This document shows, piece after piece, positions 20,701 to 29,432 of a DNA stretch of 64,000 bases. Position 1 is the stretch's first letter; every line of letters starts with the position of its first letter. The DNA lies in assembly GCA_965220935.1 (NCBI GenBank), contig OZ244857.1, positions 3,782,001 to 3,846,000 on the forward strand, given 5' to 3'. A program made the position numbers and the translations under genes. Below the pieces are notes generated by a model. The model saw only the letters and a program-made list of their open reading frames with translations, ran no database searches and was not told where the DNA came from. Origin of the DNA: Bin80 sp965220935 (lineage in GTDB: Bacteria; Bacteroidota; Rhodothermia; Rhodothermales; Bin80).

Positions 20701-21547
20701 AGAAACCGTTGGCGACCAGAGGTACCCCGTCCAGATTCCGCTTGCCGATCACGTACTACCCGCCGCAACTGGGGGTGTTGCACCGTATGTCTATACACTC
20801 ATGCCTGAGCTACCGGTCGGGCTCACCTTTGATACGCAGACGCGGACGTTAAGCGGGGTGACCTCAGAAGTCGCTGAGGCTGTAATCTATACCTACACCG
20901 CACAAGATCGCATAGGAACGCGTACTGAGCAGACGTTCAGTCTGGAGATTTATCAGATGGCCTTTATTAACAAGAGCATCCCCGATCAGTCGTATCCAAG
21001 AGGGGAGCCGATTGCGCCATGGGTGCTCCCTGAGGTCTCAGACGGTGTACCTCCCATTGCATATACCTTGACGCTACTGGATTTTCCGTTTAATCTCAGA
21101 TATAATGCGCAATCACGCACGATCTATGGAACCCCCATGGAGGTGACACCCCCCGTCCCGATGACCTACACGGCCACCGATCAAAATGGGGCGCAAGATA
21201 GTTTGAAGTTTACCATAGAGATCCTATCGCCGACACAGACCGAAGCCAACCAAGGGGTGCCGCAGGAGTTTCGGGTGTATGCCAATTACCCGAACCCGTT
21301 TGATCGGTCCACGCATCTGGTGTTTGATCTTCCATGGGCAGCACAGGTGCAGGTGGAGGTACTCAATGTCCTTGGCCGACGCGTGATGGCCATCCCGGCA
21401 GTACAACTGAGCGCAGGATGGCGCCATGAACTAGAACTAACCGACCTTGATCTGCCCTCGGGGCCCTATCTGTATCGGATGATTGCAACCTCTCTGGACG
21501 ATCAGCAATCCTCAGTCTACACTGGACACTTGATGCGGGTGCAGTGA
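11717..21547 (+). CDS. Giant secreted fibronectin-III repeat protein with T9SS sorting domain
   Basis: This frame, open from 11612, encodes over 3270 residues. It starts with about 28 Fn3 domains (pattern P-x-x-P-x-x-L, SWTAP, GY-x-I-x-x-S, HYRVxAIN). A Calx-beta-like segment follows (residues near ETAGTYQVQVTGRPS, ending LTIVDND). Then come three putative-Ig (He_PIG-like) domains of the type P-x-G-L-x-F-D-x-x-T-x-x-LSGTP. The C-terminus is a T9SS sorting domain (NYPNPF, VEVLNVLGRRV, YLYRM). The protein is thus probably exported by the type IX system and attached to or released from the surface as an adhesin or matrix protein. The 1530-bp unit from 16211 is duplicated almost perfectly. Without a repaired C-tract the frame lacks a signal peptide, so this copy is probably silent; 11717 is only an internal GTG. 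No enzyme domain is visible. Confidence 0.85.
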   Translation: MTATAGGYLNINVSWNSATPLSSGMKYNVEWSTNNTDWTVLVEGIVEQAVGSPLVQRNSWAHYSNQLTPGSTFYYRIIAINTSDEKSQPSVVGSAVAIARSGTGIVTSIRATRQSNTSIQVAWNAPTDLPTGVTTSGYIVFRSENQGDSWIPRQSTLNLVTGTLYTDTGLKTNTCYGFRALHIASNFSISHLSDEAYATTGTVTTPAKPTGLSATGDGASTFNISWTAPASNKCAPILGYHIQERANSGADWGDVVQDTFDDAVTYAHTGQTLTMSRQYRVRAENSAGWGAWSDVFTTQAPPGAPTGVIVTSTRANHTLIIWTAPTNRGSSAITSYTMEWSTDDTNWSVLATGIPVANNLVYNHYSRLLTVGDRFHYRVRAVNSAGTGPPSTSSSTLVVANSLTTGVPTGVTVSQTGAAQITVSWTAPTNLPSNDPVRSYVVFRTTNGGDSWALLSETVPPTTLTYADNSLTSGITYGYTVAVIVETSRRTSNLSVPNSLTLGAPGMPTGFTAASSGGTSIDLSWTAPTQTWGSAITGYKIEVSEDGTTFTELVASQSGTTYSHTGLTTGDVRHYRVRAINTRGTGQPSTVQRAIAGAPAAPTGLTAGASRLHNIVLNWDRVPTISPPITSHIIEWSTDDTNWEVVDQPAAGNTGYYEHFSSLLTVGQTFYYRVRAVNSAGASPPSTSVSAMAISRASGAGVPTDVRASQTAAGEVTVSWTAPTDVPDAEGTTDGIAFYQVYRTANSGKLWEQLDGTISNTASSYVDDDGLTVGTTYGYRMAVQTDAFFEYDLSPPDSLTVGAPSVPTSFTATVGSGRTSIDLSWTAPTQTWGSAVTGYQIEVSTDGDTFTELVASQTGTTYSHTGLSAGDVRHYRVRAINARGTGQPAGQSITIGTPPGAPTISQISSMQYQYVYIGIGVPTSAGSTPITSYTVEWSTDNSTWEVLATGVPAAVVPRYDHYSRLLTPGETFYYRVSAVNSAGAGPASVARNVTAKAFTSTGVPTGVNVSQASSTEVTVSWTAPTDLSSDPVQLFEVYRTANSGDSWRALSTTLSATTLTYTDSDGLTAGTTYSYRVGVYTRGFVLRDPSIPASLTFGAPAAPTSLTSTPAATSIALSWTAPTQTWGSAITGYKIEVSEDGTTFTELVASQTGTTYTHTGLSAGDTRWYRVRTINARGAGAASSVLQASVTVPAAPTSLRVTTTAFHAITLQWDTSPATSLGGAAFKKHILEWSTDNSSWEVLAEPTNNTDSPAERHVSSLLTPGEEFYYRIKVVNADDVESPPSAVVTVTAVARSGTGIPTGVTATKNTGTSIDVAWVAPTDLPSGRTVMNYYVFRSNNDGDSWTLDSQVGASTLMITDTGLDTNTCYGYRVYMEDDEFEDSALSDEAYATTGTVAVPAAPTGLTATSDGTSTFNLAWTAPAVSDKCSVITGYEIEQSTDGGSNWTEVEDDTMDDGVTYAHTSQTLTTVRQYRVGAINSAGTGTWSNVVTAGMNTVPGPPGNLSATANGRTAITLSWDAPTNTGGADITGYRVQWSADQGSSWSDVDPAHTGTTRTYSHTGRSPNTRYDYQVYASNSQGESATASSSTSATTEAIMAPDAPTAVSVTPSGRTILIVSWTAPADNGGEAITGYKIDVSTDGGTNYNPLVTNTRSTQTTYIHRGLSAGVTRHYQISAINSVNTGAASTAGMGTTVDGSTNTVPSDPTSLTATASGRTLIVLTWTAPSNNGGSAVSGYKIEWSADGTSNWAELEDDTESTATTFIDRGLSAGSTRHYRVSAINTTNTGTASITASATTVDGSTNTIPSDPTGLSASANGPTTIVLSWTAPANTGGTAITGYHIEWSSDGTAGWADVMDDTESTSTTYSDTGLLGGATRHYRVYAINAQGESLPSNTDDATTAAAVRPGAPQNLVATASGRATINLTWNLPTSDGGARITSYRVQWSADGNAPWTNVTPAHSGTDRTYSDTGLDPSTTRHYRVYASNSVGESTSASATDDATTAAVTATRPGPPGNLSATANGRTAITLSWDAPTNTGGADITGYRVQWSADQGSSWSDVDPAHTGTTRTYSHTGRSPNTRYDYQVYASNSQGESATASSSTSATTEATMAPDAPTAVSVTPSGRTILIVSWTAPADNGGEAITGYKIDVSTDGGTNYNPLVTNTRSTQTTYIHRGLSAGVTRHYQISAINSVNTGAASTAGMGTTVDGSTNTVPSDPTSLTATASGHTLIVLMWTAPSNNGGSAVSGYKIEWSADGTSNWAELEDDTESTATTFIDRGLSAGSTRHYRVSAINTTNTGTASITASATTVDGSTNTIPSDPTGLNASANGPTTIDLSWTVPANTGGTAITGYHIEWSSDGTAGWADVMDDTESTSTTYSDTGLLGGATRHYRVYAINAQGESLPSNTDDATTAAAVRPGAPQNLVATASGRATINLTWNLPTSDGGARITSYRVQWSADGNAPWTNVTPAHSGTDRTYSDTGLDPSTTRHYRVYASNSVGESTSASATDDATTAAVTATRPGPPGNLSATANGRTAIDLTWDAPTNTGGADITGYRIQWSADGNAPWTNVSPAHTGTDRTYSDTGLNPSTTRHYRVYVSNSVGESTSASTPANATTDAIMAPDAPTAVSVTPSGRTILVVSWTAPTDNGGAAIIGYRIEVSTDGGRSYTELVGNSGSSQTIHIHRGLSPGVTRHYRIGAINAQGTGMVSNVDDGTTVDRATPAIPSDPLELTATSTLPVVLSWRAPADNGGEAITGYQVQWSADGQPPWTPLGERQTSTTYTDHHSDRHYRVSAINRVGESLPSNVVTRAATQPQVRFTRASARIDETAGTYQVQVTGRPSVSYTLSGTATQDADYTISDNLLITIVDDVDDEPNETIIITLTGDNLGSPYVFTLTIVDNDVPNLSFTQTVSNQSYLVGVDIKDLELPEARYGTRPYSYTLTPEIPKGLKFDARTLSGTPTEVMAPTIFTYTVTDANAQSATQTFTIEVKAPPSLTFAETVGDQRYPVQIPLADHVLPAATGGVAPYVYTLMPELPVGLTFDTQTRTLSGVTSEVAEAVIYTYTAQDRIGTRTEQTFSLEIYQMAFINKSIPDQSYPRGEPIAPWVLPEVSDGVPPIAYTLTLLDFPFNLRYNAQSRTIYGTPMEVTPPVPMTYTATDQNGAQDSLKFTIEILSPTQTEANQGVPQEFRVYANYPNPFDRSTHLVFDLPWAAQVQVEVLNVLGRRVMAIPAVQLSAGWRHELELTDLDLPSGPYLYRMIATSLDDQQSSVYTGHLMRVQ
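16211..19270 (+). repeat. Two tandem copies of a 1530-bp unit (five Fn3 domains each)
   Basis: Copy A is 16211-17740 and copy B 17741-19270, each beginning GGTCCCCCTGGAAATCTC. A third, partial and more diverged copy starts at 19271 with the same words. The unit is 510 codons, so gain or loss keeps the frame. The copies differ at only scattered bases, which points to recent duplication or gene conversion. Confidence 0.9.
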
Positions 21548-21652
21548 AACGGAATGTGACTTATGGAGTGATCAACCCAGTAGTTCATAGGCGTTTCACC
21601 TCTTGATGTTGAATGGACTAATACAGATTGGGTCAGATCCACAGGTGTATAT

Positions 21653-21666
21653 CTGAAGTTAACCCT
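21653..21666 (+). repeat. Solo insertion-sequence end matching the cas1-disrupting IS
   Basis: CTGAAGTTAACCCT is identical to the first 14 bases of the IS1634-family inverted repeat at 2093. The following sequence differs and no matching right end is seen in the next kilobase. It is probably the end of a related, decayed element. Confidence 0.55.
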
Positions 21667-21989
21667 AAAAATCATCAGATTCACTGGGTTTAACGGGATT
21701 TTCCTCATTTTTCTTCCCGAATATCCGCTCATTCAGCAGCAATTCCCACTAACGGCTTAGAATTTAGTTGATCTAGTATTTCAGGTACATTTCCTGCAAA
21801 TCTGGCAGGTTTTGCTTGTTTTTGAGGATCAATTTCTGCACCAATCGGACGTTTTCTGATCCTTTTACTGTACATCCTGACGACTGAACACACCAGCCCC
21901 TAATACAATCAGGGTTTCACGTTTTCTCCTAACTGCTCTGTCTCCCGCTACGACGAATCAATCGGAGTCATGGTCATTTCGTCGTCCTT

Positions 21990-22450
21990 ACTGTTTGCGA
22001 TGACGGTATACAAAAACTCCCAATTAGCAAAGTTTCTGAACATCGTTCGGACTTCTTCTCTTGAGCCAGATGACTTTGTCCAGCGCATCTATGAAAAACC
22101 TATTGCATGAGGCTTCAATCTGATCAATCGCGAATGCAAGCGTCATCAGAGAGGTAAACACGGTCGACAGGTGCTTGTGGCCATGCCCGAAGTTATGCTC
22201 AAAATGATAGCCCTGATTCTTTTAGGTGTTAATGGTTTCGTTTTCAATTCTCCATCTGGCACGGCCTGGCCTCATGAGCGTCTTATGATTGAGGGGGAAA
22301 TCCGTTACCCAAGAAAACCGTGTGACGTTCTGTTTTGGTCGCTTCTTGGTTTCAGGGATGATCTCGTGGTACGCATTGACCTTGACATGGACGCATTCAA
22401 TGAAACATTGTTGTGAAATTTGAACTGGTGGATGGTCTGCAAATCAGCCA
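21990..22450 (-). pseudogene. Decayed DDE transposase (HNFGHG type)
   Basis: Read on the minus strand in shifting frames, this stretch gives VTRFSWVTDFPLNHKTL, then RARWRIENET, then GYHFEHNFGHGHKHLSTVF and TSLMTLAFAIDQIEAS. This is the well-known C-terminal half of a DDE transposase family carrying the RWRIENE and FEHNFGHG motifs. At least one frameshift (after the IENET segment) and a stop break it. The N-terminal half is not recognisable, so the limits are approximate. The flanking 21548-21989 and 22451-22790 show no gene I can support. Confidence 0.7.
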
Positions 22451-22794
22451 CCAAAAGAAGACGGCTACTCAGATGAGGGCGCTCTGGGCTTCATCAGATA
22501 AATCACTATCATGAACCCTCCTCATTATATTGAGGGGCCGCGTGCCCAACTATGACGATCTGCGCAGTATGAGTATTATAGAGTATATGGCAGGAAGGGA
22601 TGATGCAATCTTCATCCAGAGATCTCCATGTGACACTTCTACTTGCAACACCGAGATTGGCCTTGTATAGGCAGACCCGTTTTCGCAAAAAATATTGAGC
22701 ATGCCCTGATTGGCTTCACGAGATATCAAGAATGGCGTGCAGCGCTATTCCTCCTACGCTTGGGCTGTGTATGGCAAAATGAAATTACATCAAT

Positions 22795-22829
22795 CTATCA
22801 ATGATGCCCCGCTCATCAGGGATTGAAGC
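22795..22829 (+). repeat. Orphan degenerate CRISPR repeat 2
   Basis: CTATCAATGA then TGCCCCGCTCATCAGGG then ATTGAAGC. Relative to the array repeat there are two single-base deletions and two substitutions, so about 33 of 37 positions are kept. It lies 13.8 kb from the array and about 210 bases upstream of the second DUF4143 ATPase copy, in the same relative position as orphan repeat 1. Confidence 0.8.
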
Positions 22830-23040
22830 AGGCTTGAACCTTTCTCCAACTGCCAGTCACCCGTGTCTGTGGAATAAGATTTTTAATATTTATGCTAAAA
22901 ATGAAGATAGTCGTACGTTGATTTATCCGCAGTGAAATTCAATTCGCTTACTACGGGGATCTCATGACCGATTACCCGCATATATATGGACATATCATGC
23001 TTTGAAACATTAAAAGGTACTATGGTTTATAAAATGAAAT

Positions 23041-24313
23041 ATGCTCATGTATATATACAGTCGGGCACAGGTTAATCGGTTAGTTCAAATTATCCTTGAT
23101 CGTTATGATATGCGAATTATTGCTATCACTGGTCCACGGCAGGTGGGCAAAACAGTTATTGCTCTTCAGGCCTACGAGCGCCTGATAGAATTAGGATATA
23201 CATGTAAATATGTTTCCTTTGATGACCCGCGTTTAATCAAACAGGAATGGCCTAAAAGTGAAATCATCCCAGATACTACACAGATCAAAGATCTTACCAA
23301 CCCAAAGACGCTTATAGATCTATGGGAAGAGGCGCGTAAAGACTCAATAGAATCAACAAAGGGACATGTATTGTTCCTAATGAAATCCATCTGATTCCCA
23401 AATGGTCAAACTATGTCAAAGGACTATGGGATAGAGATCGCAGAGAGGAACTTCCTCTACACATTGTGATTCTTGGGTCCGCCGTTTGGCAGATGCTTAT
23501 CGGCCGAAATGAAAGCCTCACAGGGCGCTTTCAAGAAATCAAAGTCATGCACTGGTCCCTTCCTGAAATGGATCAGATCCCTAATCTGACAACGGACCAA
23601 TTTATCTATTATGGGGGATATCCTGCTTCGGTGCTCAAGGAACCCGAAGAATATAGATATGATTATTGGCGCCAGTACGTAACCGAAACAATCTTAGGTA
23701 CCGTCATCGATCAAGATATCTTATCGCTCCAACAGATCAAGAAGCCTGCCCTGATGCGCCAGTTAATTGAAATCACACCCGCCTACTCTGGTCAAATCAT
23801 GGCTTACAATAAGCTGTTAGGCCGCCTTCAAGACAAAGAAAATGCAATAACACTGAAACATTACTTGAACTTGCTTTCAGATGCAACTCTCATCACCACG
23901 CGGTCTCGGTATACTCCGAAGCCACATTTGAGCATCAAATCTCATCCTAAATTCAATGTTCTTAATACCGCACTCATGACAGCACCATCAGGCTATCATT
24001 TGAGGAGTCACAGGTTGATTGTTCTTTTTGGGGGCGCGTCGTGGAAAGTGCGGTCGGAGCACATTTATGTAATTCGCGCCAAGTAGCAACCCACATTCAT
24101 TATTGGAGAGACAAGAGTGGCAGTCACGAAGTTGGTTTTGTCATTTCACGAGGCCCTCACCTCATTGCCATAGAGGTTAAGATCGGCAAAAAGCAAACGC
24201 GTCAGGGGCTTGATGTATTCAAAGAGCGCTTCCCCCATGCCAAGACTATGATTGTAGGCTCAAGTGGCATAGAATTTAATGAGTTTTTTCATACTCCGCC
24301 AATGAATGGATAG
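23041..24313 (+). pseudogene. DUF4143-type AAA ATPase, two frameshifts
   Basis: The reading starts MLMYIYSRAQVNRLVQ and carries Walker A ITGPRQVGKTVIA. It loses frame at Walker B: a one-base loss near 23380 turns VLFLDEIHLIPKW into VLFLMKSI-stop. The second part (to about 24025) covers the AAA lid and the start of the DUF4143 domain. A second shift at the TTTTTGGGGG run leads into the nuclease-like C-terminus (GRVVESAVGAHL, EVGFVISRGPHLIAIEVKIG). Such ATPases are common accessory genes of unclear function. The last stop (24311-24313) touches the start of the STAND gene. A diverged N-terminal copy is at 10784. Two shifts suggest a pseudogene, though homopolymer errors could explain the second. 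Confidence 0.85.
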
Positions 24314-27300
24314 ATGCAGACTTCTGAATTGAGTCATCAGAAAATCTCACGCTCAGTTCGCCTAATTGTGCCCCAAAATGATCCGCGTTATGGACAAAAT
24401 GGGTTATCTCTCAGAGACTTTGAACCTGAATCTAGTTATGTTGGGAGAGGCCGGGATGGGAAAGAGTACGGCATTTCATGCTGAGACTAATGGAATATCT
24501 GGATCTCATTTGATTTCTGCCAGACAATTGATTCAATCCAATTTGGATAAGTACCCAGAATGGAAAACAAAAACGATCTTTATTGATGGACTTAATGAGA
24601 TGCGCCCAGGAGGGGAGATCCTCTACTGGCGCTGGATCAGATCGTTAATAGCATAAGAGCACTGAAAATCCCAAAATTTCGCTTCGCTTGCCGATTTGGA
24701 AATTACTTAGGCTCTGGTGGATGGAAAGAATTGGGTGTGCTGTTAGAGGGCAGGCAAATTCCCATTCTCCAACTGAATCCACTGAATTATGAAGACATTC
24801 ATGCTTTCATTTCTCAGCACGGGGTTGATGAAAATGACTTCTTTGAACATGCACAACAATACTGCTTAGAGGCACTGATCGGGAATCCCCTGCTACTAAA
24901 CTTACTGGTCAAATCCATCAAAAAAGGTATCTGGCCAAATTCACATTTCAAGATCCTTGAGAGCGCTTGTAGAGAGCAAAATCCTGAAGATGATGATGTA
25001 CTTTCACCCGAAGCTCAACAGTCCTGTGAAGTCTTTCTTCACACTGCAGGAATGCTTTCAGCAATGATGTTGATTGCATACAAAAGCGGTTGGGCGAAGA
25101 ATGATACCAATGATTGTGAGATACTATCGTTGCATGATTTAGAATCCCCACAAGACTTGCCCTATCAAGAAGTCATTGATTCAAGGATCTTCAAAGAACC
25201 TCATTCCAAGAATCCCACAAATCATCGCCTGTTAGCTGAGTTTCTTGGAGCCAAATACTTGAATAATCAAATCAACAATGGGTTGAATCCTCATCGTGCT
25301 CTTGCTCTATTGATGGGATGTAATGGGGAGCTGTTACCAGATCTTCAAGGACTTGCAGGTTGGCTCGCGACACTGAATGATCAGGCGAGGAGCATTCTTA
25401 CAAATATTGCCCCTAATGCCGTTGCCTGCAGTGCAGATACAAGTAGGTTTACTCGCTCCGAGCGTGACACACTGCTCTTGAGCTTAGAGCAAGAACTCCA
25501 TCAAAGATCCGATGCACCGCCTGCCTCCGCCATATATTCGCTGATGAGAGATCAAGACATGCCAACCATCAGCGAATTCGCGAATTTGACATCATTATCA
25601 GAGAATAAACAAACACTAGTTTGTTTGAGCCTACGCGGGTTCTCACAATTATATGCTCACAAAGAGGGCAGCGAATCCAAAACAAATTGTGACAACTTGT
25701 TGAAGATCGCTTGTGCCCCTGTTTGGAAATCACAGGTGCGTTGTGAAGCACTTTTAGCAATCGATAGAATCGCTTATCATACTGGACGATACAGTAATAA
25801 ACTCAGACAAATCCTGACTGAGATAAAAGAGAAAAATATTCCAGACGAAAATCATGAACTTTTAGGGAGCCTGTTATCTCTGATGTACCCAAATCAGTTA
25901 CAGCCAGCGGAGGTATGGGAGTATCTCGTTACGGATACAGTCCCCCATCATCATAGCAGTTATACAGCCTTTCTTGCAAACCTTATTGATAGATCAAAAG
26001 ACAGTCATATCAGAGAATTGATGGACTCTCTTTGTGACCGTGCATTGGATATCGTCTCACATTTAGATAACTTAGGGATGGCGGGTATCGTGATTCAGAT
26101 GCTTGCACGAGGACTGGAATTATTTGGAGATGAGCTGAGTATCTCAGAATTGTATCGCTGGTTTGAACTTGTTGAATACGACAATCATTTGTGTCACCTG
26201 GTCCCAGCTAATTGTTCATGGGTAAGGTTAACCCAATTTGATCAGGCGAGCACGGCCGTTCGTATTTGGCTAAGTCAACGAGAGAGCATCCAGTATCAGA
26301 TTATTGAATATGGCATATTACGTAAAGAAATACCAAGCACAGACGATAGTTTTTTTCGGTCGGTAGTGCTGAAAATCTTGGGGCAGATTCCACCAGTGGG
26401 ATTTCGTTTATGGTGCTTAGAGCGTTCCGTTACGCTGTGGGATTCAAATCAAAACTTGGCCAAAGAGATTGCATCATGGTCTGTTCAAGCGCAAAAAGGC
26501 TGGGAGTTTCCCCTGCCCGATCGGGAGGTCATCAAAATTATTTCCAGTGTGCCAGCTCTGTTGGAATGGAACGAGCAACGCTTAAAAGACAGCTGTAACA
26601 CTGAGATTAAGACTCAACAAGAAAAAATCCAGAAAGCCCATCAAAAGCAGGATAAACTGAAAACCATTCGACAACAAAAAACTGACTTGGCGAAAGGGCG
26701 ATGCATGTCCATTATTCTTGATGAGCTTGCCAGTGTATACTTCAATAACCCCGACACCAATGACAATAACCCCCGAACATGTTTGATGGACTATTTTGAA
26801 GGGGATCAGATACTGGTTGAGGCGACACTGTCGGGTTTTCAAAGCTTACTCTATCTTGATGATCTTCCAGACCTTGAGCAGATTGCTCAGATCTATGAGG
26901 AGGGGCAAAGATCATACTTTGCCATGCCTTTTCTTGCTGCAATAGATGAAGATTATCAGATTAGGAGGAATCTGAACCACCTCTCTGAAATAGCAATTTG
27001 GAGAGCATTAGGATTTTATTTGACGACAAAGTCACCTCGCCAGCAATATAGTCTTATCAATCATTTAAGTTGTTCAAACATCATTCCACTATGGTATCAG
27101 TATGTTGTTAGAGAGTATCCAGAAGCCGTGGCCGACTCGCTAGTTTTGGTGCACAATGCAAATGTTTGCTCTAAAAATCCACCCCATCCCCATATGTACG
27201 AAATGGCATTTGACCCCGGCTATGCTCACATAGCAAAGATTGCGGTACAGCAGATGTTCACCATATTTCCATCTCGATGTAGTGCCCGCAAATTGGATTC

Positions 27301-28501
27301 TCTTCGTCTGGTTCTCTGGAGTATCATTGTCAATCATGGACGACCTTTTGAAGAATTAAACAAGATTGTTTATAGACGGCTCAAGCGCAAGCAAATGGAT
27401 ATTGGCCAACAGGCCCTTTGGTTAAGCGCAGGCTTATTCACCGACCGGAGGATGTACATTCCAGAGTTAGCAAAATTCTTCTCTGAGGGAGAAGAATTGC
27501 GTGTGCGCCATGTGATTGATTTTCTTGTTCCATCTGGCGCATATCAACAGTGTATCATGCAAAGATTCAACGGGTGGAATCCTGGCGAAATTCGTCAGAT
27601 GATCCAAGCGCTCGGAAAATGTATAGAACCACCCATTTCTCAGGAATCTGCGGGGAGCATGAACGATGATCAGGCAATCCGCCATAAATTTCAATCTCTA
27701 TTTAGGTACTGTGTCGGAGTAATCAAGAAACAAATCAATGATAAAGCACGGGAGAGCTTGGATCTACTGGCAACCGATGACAGTCTGTCTAAGTGGAGGC
27801 ATGACATTGTACTTGCCCAAAAGGAACAAGATAGACATTGCCGTGCTCAAAGATACTCATCTCTGAGCGTGGCACAGATTCACAATGCACTTCATAGTGG
27901 GAAAGCACCACCAGTGAATGCCGCTGACTTATTATTTCTGACGCTTGAAGCACTTGAAGACTTTTCAGATAAAATTCAGTGTCATTCATCAAATATGTGG
28001 CATCAATTTTGGGAATGGAATGCTGGCCAACCATCAAACCCCTTACCTCATAGCCACTGCCTTGAGCAATTAGTTTTAAGCGTTACCACTAAGTTCATAA
28101 AACATCAAATAGATTTACAGTTTGAGATAGTTCGTTCCGATGATCGCAACGGAGATCTTCGTGTATCATATGGATCCAATCTGTCTATCCCAATCGCCAT
28201 CAAGAAAAACTCATACAGAGATCTGTGGCGTGGCATGACAGAGCAACTTGCACAAAAATATACGCATGATCTGCGCTGTGATGGTTACGGGATTTATGTG
28301 GTGTTTTGGTTTGGGGCAGACAGAAAGTATATGAAGGTCGTGCCACCAGAAGGTGGTACACCACAAAAGCCATCAGAATTGAAAGATAGACTTCATCAGA
28401 GACTTACCCCAGACCTTAGAAGAAGAATCCATCTTGTAGTCATTGATGTAGCCCCCCAGATAGATTCATACCCGAGCAAGCGGAGAGAATTTTATAGATG
28501 A
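24314..28501 (+). pseudogene. STAND/NACHT-like NTPase with nuclease-like C-terminus, frameshifted
   Basis: This would be a protein of about 1390 residues. A P-loop (VMLGEAGMGKST) and Walker B (TIFIDGLNEM) lie near the N-terminus, followed by RFACRFGNYLGSGGW and a helical NACHT-like region, then a long alpha-helical middle of sensor-repeat type. The C-terminus (NGDLRVSYG, IPIAIKKNSYRDLWRGM, GYGIYVVFWFG) resembles PD-(D/E)XK nucleases, but the expected E-x-K reads A-I-K. From the ATG at 24314 the frame must shift once near 24420 and back near 24615 (a G4 run); 24731-28501 is then uninterrupted for 1256 codons. An ATG at 24366 would avoid the first shift. STAND NTPases of this build are often antiviral sensors, which fits the neighbourhood. 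The last codon overlaps the next start (ATGA at 28498). Confidence 0.75.
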
Positions 28502-28614
28502 GTGATAAATGCAAAATGGTGTCAAATGAAATGGTTGAATCTCAAAGTTTTCCATTCTGGTGTAGAAAGGAAGGTTCCCTTTCGGGTTACAGTATGCCAC
28601 GAATATACAAGGAG
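28498..28614 (+). CDS. Short coupled ORF, 5' exon before the group II intron
   Basis: An ATG at 28498 overlaps the STAND stop codon (ATGA), so translation is probably coupled. The frame gives MSDKCKMVSNEMVESQSFPF followed by a cysteine and basic residues to RIYKE, where the intron begins with GTGCG at 28615. If the intron splices at 29146 the frame continues NYDYL and stops, giving about 44 residues. I do not recognise the product. It may be the remnant of a longer third gene of the STAND operon. Confidence 0.45.
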
Positions 28615-29146
28615 GTGCGTCAATGACTTAACAAACTGGATGAGGGTGGCCCCTCGCTGTTCAGGCGGAGGTTGCAAACCGCCTGCAGCGGCTACATTTA
28701 AGAGGTGTGGTGGTGAGCGTGTAGGGAAAAAGCAGGTGTAGGTTACAGAGTCGAACGAAAGCGAATCATGGACGAGTGTCAAAACTGGGGTTTCAGTCCT
28801 AACTCCAGGATAAGGTTAGCGGGGACCTGGCTAACTGGAATAAACATGGCGAGACTGTGACCTGGGCCTTCATGCGGAACATGGGATGCTAGCCTGACAA
28901 GCGGGCCGTACCCGTAAGTCACTGAGTACCGATGCAACCCACAGGGGCGGACCAGATCGTAGTAGTGACGAAGTGTCTGTAACGGGAATGGAGCGAAGGG
29001 TGTGACGTGGACATTGATCGCCCAACGGAGGAGGCAACGAACGGTAGCAGTCGGAAGACTGTTTGCATAGGAAGAGCCGTATGAGTTGAGAGACTCACGT
29101 ACGGTTCTGTGAAGACCTGGGGGTGAAATTTCCCCGGCTACTCAAC
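28615..29146 (+). ncRNA. ORF-less group II intron (chloroplast-like class)
   Basis: The RNA starts GTGCGTCAATG, consistent with the GUGYG 5' end, and carries domain I words typical of chloroplast-like bacterial introns (GTGTAGGTTACAGAGTC, CGAACGAAAGCGAATC, AACTGGAATAAACATGG). Domain V is a textbook 34-nt hairpin at 29074-29107 (GAGCCGTATGAG...CTCACGTACGGTTC), followed by a domain VI hairpin (GGGGGTGAAATTTCCCC) and a CTACTCAAC end. Domain IV is very short and lacks any reverse transcriptase, so the intron can only move with an enzyme supplied from elsewhere. Both boundaries are inferred from motif position. Between 29147 and 29432 I see nothing further. Confidence 0.88.
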
Positions 29147-29432
29147 AATTATGATTATCTTTGATCTAAAGAAATAAAATTGCCTAAAAAAAATAAATTT
29201 ATCAATTTGACGATGACCACTCCCACATCAAAAACCTACTCAGATTTGACGCATTGATTCCCACATTCAATCCGTGCAGGAAGTTTTCAAATTTCTGTTA
29301 CTTGCTTTCATCAGTTTTGACTCTTCTTTGTATTTTACTAAAGAACATTAGATCTATCAGTTGTATGAGAATTGCGATCAAGGAGAATGAGGCTTCTGAA
29401 TTTTGTTTAATGACCACATCGTTGATTAACAG

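Noticed and set aside
22171..22416. Plus-strand frame of 81 codons
   Set aside because: It is the antisense shadow of the decayed HNFGHG-type transposase.
28502..28782. Open frames on both strands at the group II intron
   Set aside because: They overlap intron RNA domains and match no protein family.
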